Shown here: positions 32,673 through 41,721 of the stretch, piece by piece
Layout of the letters: each line of letters opens with the position of its first letter
How positions within the stretch are numbered: position 1 is the stretch's first letter
From: Streptomyces venezuelae
Lineage (GTDB): Bacteria > Actinomycetota > Actinomycetes > Streptomycetales > Streptomycetaceae
Direction: 5' to 3'
Length of the DNA: 64,000 nucleotides
NCBI RefSeq assembly: GCF_008642275.1
Contig: NZ_CP029189.1
Span: forward strand, 558,001-622,000
Notes under the pieces: generated by a model
What the model was told of the DNA's origin: nothing
What the model saw: only the letters and a program-made list of their open reading frames with translations
The model's database searches: none
Program-made: the position numbers and the translations under genes

Positions 32673-33962
32673 TCAGAACCGGGCGTGCGCGGTGATGTCC
32701 GCCTCGAACGCGCCCGTCATCGCCGGGGTCACCGTCGGCCGGCACTGCCGGACCGCCGCCAGGTGGTCCTCCGTGGTCGCACCCAGCTGCGCGGCCGCCG
32801 CGCCCCGCGCGCCGACCGCCTCCAGGTCCCGCTCGAAGGACGCCTGCGCCGCGATGCGCGCCGCGTGCTCGATGTCGGCCGGCGTGAACAGTTCGGTGGC
32901 CGCCACCAGGGCGTTCACGTCGACGTCCGGGCGGCGGGCCGTGTAGCGGGACCAGATGGCGGCGCGCGCGCCGGCGTCCGGGGTGCCGATCGGGATGAGG
33001 TAGTCGAAGCGCCCGGGCCGCAGGAAGGCCGGGTCGAGGGACCGGATGGAGTTGGTGGCGCACACGAGCAGCCGCTCGTCGCCCTCCCGGAAGCCCGGTA
33101 TCAGCTTCAGCAGCTCGTTGGTCACCCCGTGGATCCCGCCGGGCTGCGCGGGCTCGGTGCGCACCGGTGCGATCTCCTCGACCTCGTCGATGAAGACCAG
33201 TACGCGCTCCAGTTCGGCGATCCGGGCGAACGCGTCGCGCAGCGCGGCGGCCAGGTTGCCCTCGTCGGCGAGGCGGGAGGGCAGCAGTTCCACGAAGGGC
33301 CAGCCGAGCCGGGAGGCGACGGCCCGGGCGAAGGTGGTCTTGCCGGTGCCGGGCGGGCCGAAGAGGGTGATGGCACGCGGCGGCCGCACTCCGTGCGAGG
33401 CGGCCCGCTCGGGCTCGGCGAGCGGCAGGACCACACGCCGTTCGATGAGGTCCTTCTCCTTCTCCATCCCGGCGACCTTGGCCCAGAGGTCGTTCGGGAG
33501 GAAGCGGCCACCGAGGTCGTCGAGGAGGCCCGCCGCGGGTCCGTGCAGCGGCTCGGTCTTCTCGAAGTAGGCGACGGCGGGCTGCCGGGTGTATCCGGCG
33601 TTCAGGAGGCCCTCGCCGAGCATGTCCTCCTCGGGCAGGACGTAGGCGATGCGGCCGACGCGCGCGGCGATGAGCCGTCGCTCCAGTTCCACGAGCAGGG
33701 CGCTGGCCAGGCCCCGGCCGCGCCAGCCGGCCGCGATCGCGATGCGCATGACCCAGGCCCGTTCGCCGGTGACGCAGGCGAGCGCGGCGCCGATGGGGAC
33801 GCCCTGGTGGACGGCGACCACGCAGGGCTGGCGGTCGGTCAGCGCGCCGATGCACTCGGCGAGGGAGAAGACGGACTCCTGGCCGAGTTCGGCCGTGGTG
33901 TCGATCAGATGGACCACCGCTGCGAGATCGCTCTCGCGGTAGTCGTGGATGAGCCAGTTCAC
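32673..33962 (-). CDS. GNAT acetyltransferase fused to AAA+ ATPase
   Basis: 429 residues in two parts. Residues 1-135 are a GNAT acetyltransferase: VMRIAIAAGWRGRGLASALL holds the acetyl-CoA loop RGRGLA at 81-86. Residues about 150-429 are a FtsH/Vps4-like AAA+ ATPase with Walker A GPPGTGKT at 203-210, Walker B VLVFIDEVEE, sensor 1 VCATNS and arginine fingers in FLRPGRFDYLIP. The stop precedes a strong terminator. A protein-remodelling ATPase guided by an acetyltransferase is unusual; related fusions appear in other streptomycetes. Function unknown. Confidence 0.9.
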   Translation of the reverse strand: MNWLIHDYRESDLAAVVHLIDTTAELGQESVFSLAECIGALTDRQPCVVAVHQGVPIGAALACVTGERAWVMRIAIAAGWRGRGLASALLVELERRLIAARVGRIAYVLPEEDMLGEGLLNAGYTRQPAVAYFEKTEPLHGPAAGLLDDLGGRFLPNDLWAKVAGMEKEKDLIERRVVLPLAEPERAASHGVRPPRAITLFGPPGTGKTTFARAVASRLGWPFVELLPSRLADEGNLAAALRDAFARIAELERVLVFIDEVEEIAPVRTEPAQPGGIHGVTNELLKLIPGFREGDERLLVCATNSIRSLDPAFLRPGRFDYLIPIGTPDAGARAAIWSRYTARRPDVDVNALVAATELFTPADIEHAARIAAQASFERDLEAVGARGAAAAQLGATTEDHLAAVRQCRPTVTPAMTGAFEADITAHARF

Positions 33963-34121
33963 CGGGTACCGCCCCTCGTTCGTGCTCCTGCGGCGAGGCT
34001 AGGGGCGGGGGGCCGGACGATCACGCTCCGTGGTGCACAACACCCGGCCCGGAAACCGTCCGTGGCGTCCATAGACTGGTGCTTTCCGCCGACGCCCCGC
34101 ACCGAGGATCCGCACTCCTTC

Positions 34122-35597
34122 ATGCCTTCCGACATATCCGTCACGACCGAATCCCGAAGTCGGCGCGTTCTGGTGTGGCTGGTCCCCCTGCTGTGGTCTC
34201 TGGGGCTCGGTCTGTGGGGGCTCTCCCGCCAGGACAGCGTGTGGCGGGACGAGGCGGCGACCTGGCAGGTGGCCGGGCGGTCGGCGGGTGAGATATGGGC
34301 GATGCTCGGACACGTGGATGCCGTCCACGGGCTGTACTACCTGCTGATGCACTGCCTCTTCGAGGTCTTCGGGGCGAGTACGGCGACCTTGCGGCTGCCG
34401 TCGGTGCTGGCCGTGTCGGCCGCCGCCGCGTGTGTGGCGCTGATCGGGCGGCGCCTGGCCGGGTTCTGGGCGGGGCTCGGCGGCGGTCTGGCCCTCGGGC
34501 TGCTGCCGGCCGTCCAGTTCTACCTCCAGGAGGGCCGTCCGTACGCACTGGTCGCGGCGGGGGCCGGGCTGTCCACCCTGCTGCTGGTCTCGCTCCTGGA
34601 GCGCGGGCCCGGGCGGCGGGCCTGGCCGCGCTGGGCGGCGTACGGGATCACGGTGCTGGTGTGCGCCCTGCTGAACTGGCTGTCGCTGCTGGTCCTGCCC
34701 GCGCACGCGGCGACCCTGGGGTGGGTGCGGTCCGGGCGGCGGGTGTGGCTGCGCTGGGCGGCGTACGGCTCGGGTGCGGTCGCGGGGGCGCTGCCGCTGA
34801 TCCTGTTCAGCCGCGGCCAGTCCGACCAGGTGTCCTGGATACCGCCGCTGACCTGGTCCATGCTGATCGGGCCGGGGATCCTCCTGGTGATCGGCGGGCT
34901 GGGTGCGTGGGCGGACCGGTCCGGACGGCCGGACCGCGGGGCGCTCTCGGTGGCGGCGGTCGGCCTGCCACTGCTGGCGGTGCCTCAGCTCGGGCTGATC
35001 GGGCTGTCCCTGGTGCAGCCGCTGTTCCAGGACCGGTACGTGCTGTTCAGCATGGTGGGGCTGGCGCTGCTGGTCGGCGCCGCCCTGGCCGCCGCCGTAC
35101 GGGCCTGCGCGCCCCGCTTCCCGAGGGCGGCGGTCCTGCTGGTGCCGGGCCTGGCCGGGGTGTCGGTGCTCGCCCTGCTGCCGGTGGAACTGGACAAGCG
35201 GGCCCCGGCCAGCCGCATAGACGACGTGCTCGCGGTGGCCGGCGAGGTGGCCGGGCTGAAGCGGGACGGGGACGCGGTGCTGTTCGTCCCGGCCGCGCGA
35301 CGGGACACGGCGCTGGTCTCGCCCGGCGCCTTCGGGGGCCTGGCCGATGTGGCGCTGGCGGCGTCCCCGGCGGCCTCGGCCACCTTGAAGGGCGAGGAGG
35401 CGGACCCCGCGCGGATCCGGGCGGCGCTGCTCGGGCAGCGGCGGGTGCTGCTGGTGACGGACGCGGAGGAGGTGGCGAAGCCGCCGTCGGCCGAGCGGGA
35501 CAAGGCGAAGGAGGCGGTCCTGCGGGAGCACTTCGCGGTGGTGGCGGACCGGCAGGTGCGGGGGCGCCGGGTGACGGTCTACGAGCGGCGCGGATAG
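34122..35597 (+). CDS. Membrane glycosyltransferase (GT39/PMT-like)
   Basis: 491 residues with about eleven transmembrane helices. The first outside loop carries the acidic catalytic-type motif VWRDEAATWQVAGRS, as in polyprenyl-phosphate-sugar-dependent GT-C enzymes (GT39 / ArnT-like). A second family motif is the HGLYYLLMH of the next loop. The C-terminal soluble part (about 380-491) ends with RVTVYERRG. It probably adds a sugar to a wall polymer or protein outside the membrane; acceptor unknown. It diverges from the GNAT-AAA gene; a TAGACT -10-like box is at 34072-34077. Confidence 0.85.
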   Translation: MPSDISVTTESRSRRVLVWLVPLLWSLGLGLWGLSRQDSVWRDEAATWQVAGRSAGEIWAMLGHVDAVHGLYYLLMHCLFEVFGASTATLRLPSVLAVSAAAACVALIGRRLAGFWAGLGGGLALGLLPAVQFYLQEGRPYALVAAGAGLSTLLLVSLLERGPGRRAWPRWAAYGITVLVCALLNWLSLLVLPAHAATLGWVRSGRRVWLRWAAYGSGAVAGALPLILFSRGQSDQVSWIPPLTWSMLIGPGILLVIGGLGAWADRSGRPDRGALSVAAVGLPLLAVPQLGLIGLSLVQPLFQDRYVLFSMVGLALLVGAALAAAVRACAPRFPRAAVLLVPGLAGVSVLALLPVELDKRAPASRIDDVLAVAGEVAGLKRDGDAVLFVPAARRDTALVSPGAFGGLADVALAASPAASATLKGEEADPARIRAALLGQRRVLLVTDAEEVAKPPSAERDKAKEAVLREHFAVVADRQVRGRRVTVYERRG

Positions 35598-35654
35598 CCG
35601 CCGATCGGCTGCCGAGATCCGACAAAGCGGGGCCTGTCCGGGCATGCCCCGGCC

Positions 35655-35690
35655 TTCACATCTCCTTCACGAAATTCACAGGGGATTCAT
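35655..35690 (+). promoter_or_regulatory. PHO-box-like direct-repeat array
   Basis: TTCAC occurs at 35655, 35666 and 35675, and TTCAT at 35686. The 11-, 9- and 11-bp spacings resemble the pairs of 11-bp GTTCA-type direct repeats that PhoP binds in Streptomyces. They lie immediately before the secreted-protease gene, overlapping the likely -35, with a CATAGG -10-like box near 35711. This suggests control by phosphate limitation. Confidence 0.5.
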
Positions 35691-35737
35691 ACGGAACACC
35701 GTCCTCCGGACATAGGTTCGGCGGGCAGGGTGGACGG

Positions 35738-36508
35738 ATGATCCACTCCACGCTCCCCCGAACGGCCCGGCGCACCCGTGCGCGGCGGGCGTCCCGGATC
35801 CTGCTCGCACTGTCCGCGATGGCCGCGCTGATCGGCGTGGACCTGCCCGACGCGGCCGCCGGGCCGCCGCTCGGCGTGACCGCGTGGGCGCTGCCCGGCG
35901 CGACCGCCGACCGGGTGGGCGCGCTCTTCGCGGGCGGGCGGGACGGCGGGCACCACTGCACCGCCGCCGTGGTGCACAGCGAGGACGGCGATGTGATCGC
36001 GACCGCCGCGCACTGCCTGGAGAGCCCGTCCACGACGGTCTTCGCACCGGGCTACCGCGATGGCAAGGCCCCGTACGGATTCTGGAAGATCACCGGAGCC
36101 TACCTGACACCGGGCTGGACCGAGGGCCAGGACCCGGACGACGACATCGCCTTCGCGACGGTGGCTCCGGTGGACGGCGGGCGGACCGGATCCGTGGAGA
36201 AGGCCGTGGGCGGTTTCCCGGTCGCCGCCGAGCAGCCGGACGATCCCACGGTGACGGTCATCGGCTACCCGCGGACCCTGGAGGCCCCGGTCCGCTGCGC
36301 GAACACCACCGAGCTGCTCTCCGTGACCCAGCGCCGGATCGACTGCCCGGACCTGACCGGCGGCACCAGCGGGAGCCCGTGGCTGGTGAACGGGGCGCTG
36401 GCCGGGGTGCTCGGCGGCTACGAGGGCGGCGGGAACGTACCGGAGATCTCGTACAGCGCGGTGCTGGGCGACCGGGCGGTGGAGCTGTACCGGCAAGCAC
36501 GGTCCTGA
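35738..36508 (+). CDS. Secreted trypsin-like serine protease
   Basis: 256 residues. The signal peptide (about 1-41) has an Arg-rich n-region and a hydrophobic core ILLALSAMAALIGVDLP. The catalytic triad is complete: His92 in IATAAHC, Asp136 in DDDIAF and Ser213 in GGTSGSPW. Two pairs of cysteines could form disulfides. It belongs to the S1 family of chymotrypsin-like peptidases of streptomycetes. Start at the ATG at 35738. A PHO-box-like array precedes it, so expression may respond to phosphate. Confidence 0.9.
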   Translation: MIHSTLPRTARRTRARRASRILLALSAMAALIGVDLPDAAAGPPLGVTAWALPGATADRVGALFAGGRDGGHHCTAAVVHSEDGDVIATAAHCLESPSTTVFAPGYRDGKAPYGFWKITGAYLTPGWTEGQDPDDDIAFATVAPVDGGRTGSVEKAVGGFPVAAEQPDDPTVTVIGYPRTLEAPVRCANTTELLSVTQRRIDCPDLTGGTSGSPWLVNGALAGVLGGYEGGGNVPEISYSAVLGDRAVELYRQARS

Positions 36509-36571
36509 GGTCGTCGAACTCCCGGACCAAAGAGCCGAACAACCGTCCGGTGACCTTGTCCGGGGCGTCGC

Positions 36572-36595
36572 CGACGGACTCCCAGCAGTCCGTCG
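36572..36595 (+). terminator. Terminator after the protease gene
   Basis: CGACGGACT (36572-36580) pairs perfectly with AGTCCGTCG (36587-36595) around a 6-nt loop, 63 bp after the protease stop. It likely ends that transcript. Confidence 0.7.
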
Positions 36596-36670
36596 AACCT
36601 CATGGATCGCCTCGTGTCGCGGGCGGCGGGGACCTGTTCGGGCGCAGCTGCCGAAGCCCTGGCGACGGGG

Positions 36671-36720
36671 GTCGGTGTGGTGTTTCCTTGGAGGCGTTCA
36701 GCTGAACGGACACCACCGAC
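36671..36720. promoter_or_regulatory. Nested palindromes upstream of the P450 gene
   Basis: A perfect 14-bp palindrome CGTTCAGCTGAACG lies at 36695-36708. It is enclosed by outer arms GTCGGTGTGGTGT (36671-36683) and ACACCACCGAC (36710-36720), which pair with a 2-base bulge. The remaining intergenic DNA (36509-36834) holds only the protease terminator and no gene. The site is a candidate operator for the P450. Confidence 0.5.
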
Positions 36721-36834
36721 CGGACCGCGATCCGCAGGCCTTCCCAGCGCGTCGGACCGGTGTCCGGCACACCGGGGCGAAGACGGAGCCGGCAGGGCCG
36801 GCGCGCCGGAGGCCGAGCTGATGGGGGGATCTCC

Positions 36835-38061
36835 ATGACCGCCGCGCACAACGTCCCGGACATCCTGTCGCAGGAGTTCGCCGAGAACCCGTACCCGACG
36901 TACCGCGCCCTGCGCGAGAGCCCGGAGCTCGTGTGGCACGAGGCGACGCAGAGCTACCTCGTCGCGCGCTACGAGGACGTGGCGCGGGTGTTCAAGGACA
37001 AACAGTCGCAGTTCACCACGGACAACTACGCCTGGCAGGCGGAGCCCGTGCACGGGAAGACCCTGCTCCAGATGAGCGGCCGCGAGCACGCCACCCGGCG
37101 CGCCCTGGTGGCCCCCGCGTTCCGCGGCCACGAGCTCCGGGAGAAGGTCGTACCGCTCATCGAACGCAACGCCCGCGAGCTGATCGACGCCTTCCGCGGG
37201 ACCGGGGCCGTCGACCTCGTCAGCGGCTTCGCCTCCCGCTTCCCCATCACGGTCATCGCCGACATGTTCGGGCTGGACCGGTCCGGCCACAAGCACATCG
37301 GCGGCTGGTACCGGGCCTTCGTGGCGTTCACCGGCAACCTGTCCGGCGACCCCGAGTGCGCCGCGGCCGGCAGCCGCGCCCAGGCCGAGTTCGCCGCGTA
37401 CATGTTGCCGGTCATCCGGGAACGGCGGAGCCGCCTCGGCGACGACCTGCTCTCCGCTCTCTGCACCGCCGAGGTCGACGGCGTGAGCATGAGCGACGAG
37501 GACATCAAAGCCTTCTGCAGCCTGCTCCTGACCGCGGGCGCCGAGACCACGGACAAGGCCGTCGCCGCCCTCTTCGCGAACCTCCTGGCCGACCCACGAC
37601 AGCTCGATGCCGTCCGTCAGGACCGCGGACTCATCGACCGGGCCTTCGCGGAGACCCTGCGCTACAGCCCACCGGTCCACATGATCATGCGTCAGGCCGG
37701 CACCGACGTTTCGATGAGCGCGGGCACCATCCCCGCCGGAGCCACCGTCACCTGCCTGATCGGAGCGGCCAATCGCGATCCGGAACGGTATGCCGACCCG
37801 GACCGGTTCGACATCCTCCGCGACGACCTGACGGCGACGACCGCCTTCTCGGCGGCCGCGGACCACCTGGCGTTCGCCCTCGGACGGCACTTCTGCGTGG
37901 GAGCGCTGCTGGCCAAGGCGGAGGTGGAGATCGCCACGAACCAGCTCCTCGACGCGATGCCGGACCTGCGCCCGGCCGACGGGTACGACCCGGCCGGGCA
38001 AGGGGTCTTCACCCGCGGACCGAAGTCCGTGCGCGTGGAGTTCACGCCGACCGTGGGCTGA
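36835..38061 (+). CDS. Cytochrome P450
   Basis: 408 residues, the usual size of a soluble bacterial P450. Oxygen-binding I-helix motif LLTAGAETTDKAVA, K-helix ExxR in FAETLRYSPP and the heme-binding FALGRHFCVG with the thiolate ligand Cys354. Electrons must come from a ferredoxin and reductase encoded elsewhere. The ATG at 36835 follows a strong GGGGGGA ribosome-binding site. It stands alone with a convergent acyltransferase downstream, so the substrate is unknown; it is not surrounded by a biosynthetic cluster. Confidence 0.95.
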   Translation: MTAAHNVPDILSQEFAENPYPTYRALRESPELVWHEATQSYLVARYEDVARVFKDKQSQFTTDNYAWQAEPVHGKTLLQMSGREHATRRALVAPAFRGHELREKVVPLIERNARELIDAFRGTGAVDLVSGFASRFPITVIADMFGLDRSGHKHIGGWYRAFVAFTGNLSGDPECAAAGSRAQAEFAAYMLPVIRERRSRLGDDLLSALCTAEVDGVSMSDEDIKAFCSLLLTAGAETTDKAVAALFANLLADPRQLDAVRQDRGLIDRAFAETLRYSPPVHMIMRQAGTDVSMSAGTIPAGATVTCLIGAANRDPERYADPDRFDILRDDLTATTAFSAAADHLAFALGRHFCVGALLAKAEVEIATNQLLDAMPDLRPADGYDPAGQGVFTRGPKSVRVEFTPTVG

Positions 38062-38101
38062 GGCGATCTGGGGCGGTGCACTGCCTCCGCCCGGGTGATC
38101 C

Positions 38102-38119
38102 CGGCCCCGTCAGGGGCCG
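38102..38119. terminator. Bidirectional terminator between P450 and acyltransferase
   Basis: CGGCCCC-GTCA-GGGGCCG forms a 7-bp stem with a tetraloop between two converging genes. Confidence 0.6.
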
Positions 38120-38153
38120 TCCGCACGGCTCGGCCGGCCGCTGCCCTCCGTCG

Positions 38154-39362
38154 TCATCGGGACCGGTGCCCGGCCGGGATGCGTTCCGCGTCGGGGGCGG
38201 AGGGCTGTGCGGGGAGCAGTTCGATCGACGGGCCGCGGGAGGTGTCCACCCGGATGTCGCGCACCCCGCGGCGCAGTACGTCGCGCAGCCGTCGGCCGAG
38301 CGGGCGTTCCACGAGCCGGTGGATCAGCCAGGCGAGCGCCAGCATCGTGGCGGTCACCCCGATGACCAGCGGTACGGGAGCCGCCTCGCCGCGGAAGTGA
38401 TGGATGAGGGTGAGACCGGCCATCATGTGGATCAGGTAGAGCGGATAGGTGAGCGCTCCGGCGTGCGGGAGCCAGCGCCAGCGGACGCCGTCGAGGGCGC
38501 CGAGCGCGATGGCCGCCATCAGGGCGAAGCCGAGCGCGATGACCAGATGGGCGGGCCAGGCGGGCGTCCGTTCGGTGGCCGCCCGCCCCAGGCTGGAGAT
38601 CATGCGGGCGTGCACGTAGTGCTGCGCGAGCAGGAACTGGACGCCTACGACGCCCCACAGGACGGCGTTCGGCCGGAAGCGGCGCATCAGGTAGAAGCCG
38701 ATGCCTGCGATGAAGTAGGGGGACGAGGACGAGGACGCGAAGAAGGACAGCACGCCGCTGTCCGCGCCGGGGGCCACGACGCCGGCCAGCGTCCATACCG
38801 CGCAGAACAGGACGCAGTTGCGGTAGGTCACGCCGCGCATGACCACGATCGCGAAGAGGACGTAGAACTTGAGCTCGACGAAGAGCGTCCAGTAGGCGTC
38901 GTCGATGTTCGCGACCCCGACGCCGCCTTGGAGCATCGACAGGTTCACCATGACGTCGCTGAACCGCCCGAGCGCCCTGACCTCGGGCGAGAGGAACAGC
39001 ACGAGGGAGGTGAAGGCCACGGCCGCCCAGTAGGCGGGGAAGAGCCGGGAGATCCGGGACACCGCGAAGTCGCCCACGCCGCGGCCCCAGGCGCTCATAC
39101 AGATCACGAACCCGCTGACCAGGAAGAATATCTCGACGCCGAGCCAGCCGTAGACGGCGAGCCGGTGGGCGTGCGGGAAGACCTCAGCGGGCGCCTTCCC
39201 CCAGGCGCTCTCAAGGGCGAAGTAGTGGTAGAAGAGCACGCCGAGCGCGGCGAGGACCCTGATCCCGTCGAGGACCGCCAGGCGCCCACCGGGAGCCGCT
39301 CCGGCCGCTGCACGGCCCTGGCCACCCGTCTCGGACACACCGGTTGTACCGCGCGAGATCAT
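38154..39362 (-). CDS. Acyltransferase 3 family membrane protein
   Basis: 402 residues with about ten transmembrane helices. The family signature is clear: LAVLDGIRVLAALGVLFYHY carries the conserved His-Tyr, and GVEIFFLVSGFVICMSAWGR follows, with RISRLFPAYWAAV after it. OafA/YrhL-type acyltransferases O-acylate surface polysaccharides or small molecules. Cytoplasmic C-terminal residues 340-402 are basic and disordered. No polysaccharide cluster is adjacent; acceptor unknown. Confidence 0.9.
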   Translation of the reverse strand: MISRGTTGVSETGGQGRAAAGAAPGGRLAVLDGIRVLAALGVLFYHYFALESAWGKAPAEVFPHAHRLAVYGWLGVEIFFLVSGFVICMSAWGRGVGDFAVSRISRLFPAYWAAVAFTSLVLFLSPEVRALGRFSDVMVNLSMLQGGVGVANIDDAYWTLFVELKFYVLFAIVVMRGVTYRNCVLFCAVWTLAGVVAPGADSGVLSFFASSSSSPYFIAGIGFYLMRRFRPNAVLWGVVGVQFLLAQHYVHARMISSLGRAATERTPAWPAHLVIALGFALMAAIALGALDGVRWRWLPHAGALTYPLYLIHMMAGLTLIHHFRGEAAPVPLVIGVTATMLALAWLIHRLVERPLGRRLRDVLRRGVRDIRVDTSRGPSIELLPAQPSAPDAERIPAGHRSR

Positions 39363-39464
39363 CCCTCGACCGCCCCCTTTGTCTGTACGACTGTCCGATT
39401 ACCGCTCTTGATCAGCGGAACCTTACAGCTCACGTACGCCCGGCTCACATCGCCGTCCGGGGAG

Positions 39465-39947
39465 TCAGTCGAGAGCGCCGGGAGCCTCGAACCAGGTCGG
39501 CTCGTCGCGCAGGGCCCGCTGGATCCGGTCCAGGCCGAAGGGATCCAGCGGAGGCAGGGCGTCCACCTCGAACCAGGCCACTTCGAGGGACTCGTGGTCG
39601 TTGGCCCGTGCCTCGCCGCCCGTCGCGCGGCAGCGGAAGGTGATGTCCTGGAACTGGCAGATGTCCCCGTTCGGGTAGGTCATCGGCTCCGTCATCTGGA
39701 CCAGGACCACGCGCTCGACGACGCAGCGCACCGCCGTCTCCTCGTACACCTCGCGGACCGCGGTCTCGGCGGGCTGCTCGCCGGGCTCGGCGATTCCGCC
39801 GACGACCGCCCACTGCCCGGTGTCGGAGCGCCGGCCGAGCAGCACCCGGCCGAGGTCGTCGAAGACGATGGCCGTGACTCCGGGCAGCAGGAGCAGCTGG
39901 TGCCCGGCGGCGGCTCGGATCCGGCGGATGAAATCGGGTGTGGTCAT
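39465..39947 (-). CDS. NUDIX hydrolase
   Basis: 160 residues. The NUDIX box starts GGIAEPGEQPAETAVREVYE and continues EETAV. The preceding strand GVTAIVFDDLGRVLLGRRSD and the QWAVVGG tie-in match the ADP-sugar/MutT-like group. The domain ends LEVAWFEVDALPPLDPF. The function could be sanitising oxidised nucleotides or cleaving a nucleotide sugar; context gives no clue. It lies upstream of lnt on the opposite side of a 37-bp gap in the same direction, ending after it starts; transcription of both is on the reverse strand. Confidence 0.9.
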   Translation of the reverse strand: MTTPDFIRRIRAAAGHQLLLLPGVTAIVFDDLGRVLLGRRSDTGQWAVVGGIAEPGEQPAETAVREVYEETAVRCVVERVVLVQMTEPMTYPNGDICQFQDITFRCRATGGEARANDHESLEVAWFEVDALPPLDPFGLDRIQRALRDEPTWFEAPGALD

Positions 39948-39984
39948 GCCCCGACCCTACGAGGCCGGCGGACCGGATCCGGCC

Positions 39985-41610
39985 TCAGGCGGCGCGGCGC
40001 GAACGGATCCGGCGGTTCAGGATCCACCCGAGGCCGCCCGCAGCCAGCAGGAGCAGCGCGTACTCCGGAAGCGGGCCGACGACCGTGGCCGGGGTGCGGC
40101 CGGAACGCAGCGGGACCTCGGCGACCAGCGCGTCCGCGGTGAACATCTTCGTCTGCGAGACGACCTTCCCGTCGGGGCGGATGACGGCGCTGACCCCGCT
40201 GGTGACCGGGACGAGGACGGTCCGGCTGTGCTCGACGGCACGGATCCGGTCCATGGCGAGCTGCTGGTAGGTCATCTGGGTCCGGCCGAAGGTGGCGTTG
40301 TTGCTCGGGACGGCGATCACCTGGGCCCCGTCCTGGACGGTGGAGCGCACGGCGTCGTCGAAGGCGGCCTCGAAGCAGGTGACCATGCCGACGCCGGTGC
40401 CGGCCATGTCGAAGACGCCGGGGTCCTTGCCGGGTCCGAAGTCACGGCGTACCCGGTCCACGTCGGAGCTGAAGAGGCGGACGACGGAACGCATCGGGAT
40501 GCGCTCGCCGAAGGGCTGGATCTTGCGCTTGTCGTAGGTCGCGGTGGGGCCCTTGACCGGGTCCCACAGGATCATCGTGTTGCGCAGCGGGCCGGTCTCG
40601 GGGGCCACCACCGCTCCGATGGCGACGGGCACGCCGATGGCCTTGACGGCCTGGTCGATGACGGCGTGGGCGTCGGGCTCGGCGTACGGGTCGAGGTCGG
40701 AGGAGTTCTCCGGCCAGACGACGAAGTCGGGCTTCGGGGCGCGGCCGGCCCTGACGTCCTCGGCGAGCTGGAGGGTGCGCTTGGCGTGGTTGTCGAGGAC
40801 GGCCCGGCGCTGTGAGTTGAAGTCGAGGCCGAGGCGGGGCACGTTGCCCTGGATCACGGCGACGACGGCGGTGCCGTCCTCGGCCGTGTCGGAGACCAGC
40901 GGGCGGGCGGCGAGGCCCACGCCGATCGGGGCGACGACGGTGAGCGCGGTCAGCGCGGCGGTGGTGCGGCCGGGGTGGCGGCGGGCGGTGCGCAGGGCCT
41001 CGTAGAGGCCGAATCCGCAGAGGGCGACGCCGAAGGAGAGCAGCGGGGTGCCGCCGAGAGCGGCGAGCGGGGTGAAGACGCCGTCGGCCTGTCCGAAGGC
41101 GAGCTTGCCCCAGGGGAAGCCGCCGAAGGGGGCCCGGGCGCGCAGGGCCTCGCCCGCTACCCATACGGCGGCGGCGAACAGCGGCCAGGCCCGGAGCCGG
41201 CTGACCAGGGCGATGCCGAGGCCGGTGAGGCCGATGAAGACGGCTTCGAGGGTGCTCAGCGCCAGCCAGGGCACCGGGCCGACCTCCTCACCGGTCCAGA
41301 CGAGGAGCGGCAGCAGGTAGCCGAGTCCGGCGAGGAGCCCCAGGCCGAAGCCGGCCCGCGCGCGGCGGCCGTGGAGGCAGCCGGCGAGCAGGGCGAGGGC
41401 GAAGGGGGCCAGCCACCAGAGCGGGCGGGGCGGGAAGCTCAGGTAGAGCAGCACGCCCGAGAGGGCGGCGAGCAGGGCGCGCAGCAGCCACAGCCCCTTC
41501 CGGTGCGCGTCGGACCGGGCGGCCGCAGGGGATGCGGCCGCCTTCGCCGGGGGCCCGTCGGCGGACTGCGAGGGCTCGTTCCCGGTCGTGCGGGTGACAC
41601 TGCTGCTCAT
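39985..41610 (-). CDS. lnt: Apolipoprotein N-acyltransferase
   Basis: 541 residues. The N-terminal half (38-235) has about seven helices; the nitrilase-like periplasmic domain (245-505) carries the catalytic triad Glu301 (VVWPENSSD), Lys363 (DKRKIQPFGE) and Cys412 (VTCFEAAFDD). A last helix at about 510-530 (PLPEYALLLLAAGGLGWIL) anchors the domain. Lnt adds the third acyl chain to lipoproteins. Actinomycete Lnt is often fused or paired with a polyprenyl-phosphate mannose synthase (Ppm1); none lies next to it here. Downstream NUDIX is 37 bp away. Confidence 0.95.
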   Translation of the reverse strand: MSSSVTRTTGNEPSQSADGPPAKAAASPAAARSDAHRKGLWLLRALLAALSGVLLYLSFPPRPLWWLAPFALALLAGCLHGRRARAGFGLGLLAGLGYLLPLLVWTGEEVGPVPWLALSTLEAVFIGLTGLGIALVSRLRAWPLFAAAVWVAGEALRARAPFGGFPWGKLAFGQADGVFTPLAALGGTPLLSFGVALCGFGLYEALRTARRHPGRTTAALTALTVVAPIGVGLAARPLVSDTAEDGTAVVAVIQGNVPRLGLDFNSQRRAVLDNHAKRTLQLAEDVRAGRAPKPDFVVWPENSSDLDPYAEPDAHAVIDQAVKAIGVPVAIGAVVAPETGPLRNTMILWDPVKGPTATYDKRKIQPFGERIPMRSVVRLFSSDVDRVRRDFGPGKDPGVFDMAGTGVGMVTCFEAAFDDAVRSTVQDGAQVIAVPSNNATFGRTQMTYQQLAMDRIRAVEHSRTVLVPVTSGVSAVIRPDGKVVSQTKMFTADALVAEVPLRSGRTPATVVGPLPEYALLLLAAGGLGWILNRRIRSRRAA

Positions 41611-41721
41611 CTGGCGGAGTGTACGTCCCCGCGCCCGGCGGAACGGTAGGCACCCGGGCGCGCTCCGCAGGACACCTCTACCGGACCTACCAGGCGTACC
41701 GAACCCGGCGGGTCCACGGGT

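Noticed and set aside
36509..36620. Small reverse-strand peptide reading DCWESVGDAPDKVTGRLFGS
   Set aside because: It looks protein-like but has no start codon, no family and overlaps a terminator, so it is too weak to call.
34122..39362. Glycosyltransferase, P450 and acyltransferase as a natural-product cluster
   Set aside because: The genes are on different strands with separate terminators and no synthase, so no coherent pathway is visible.
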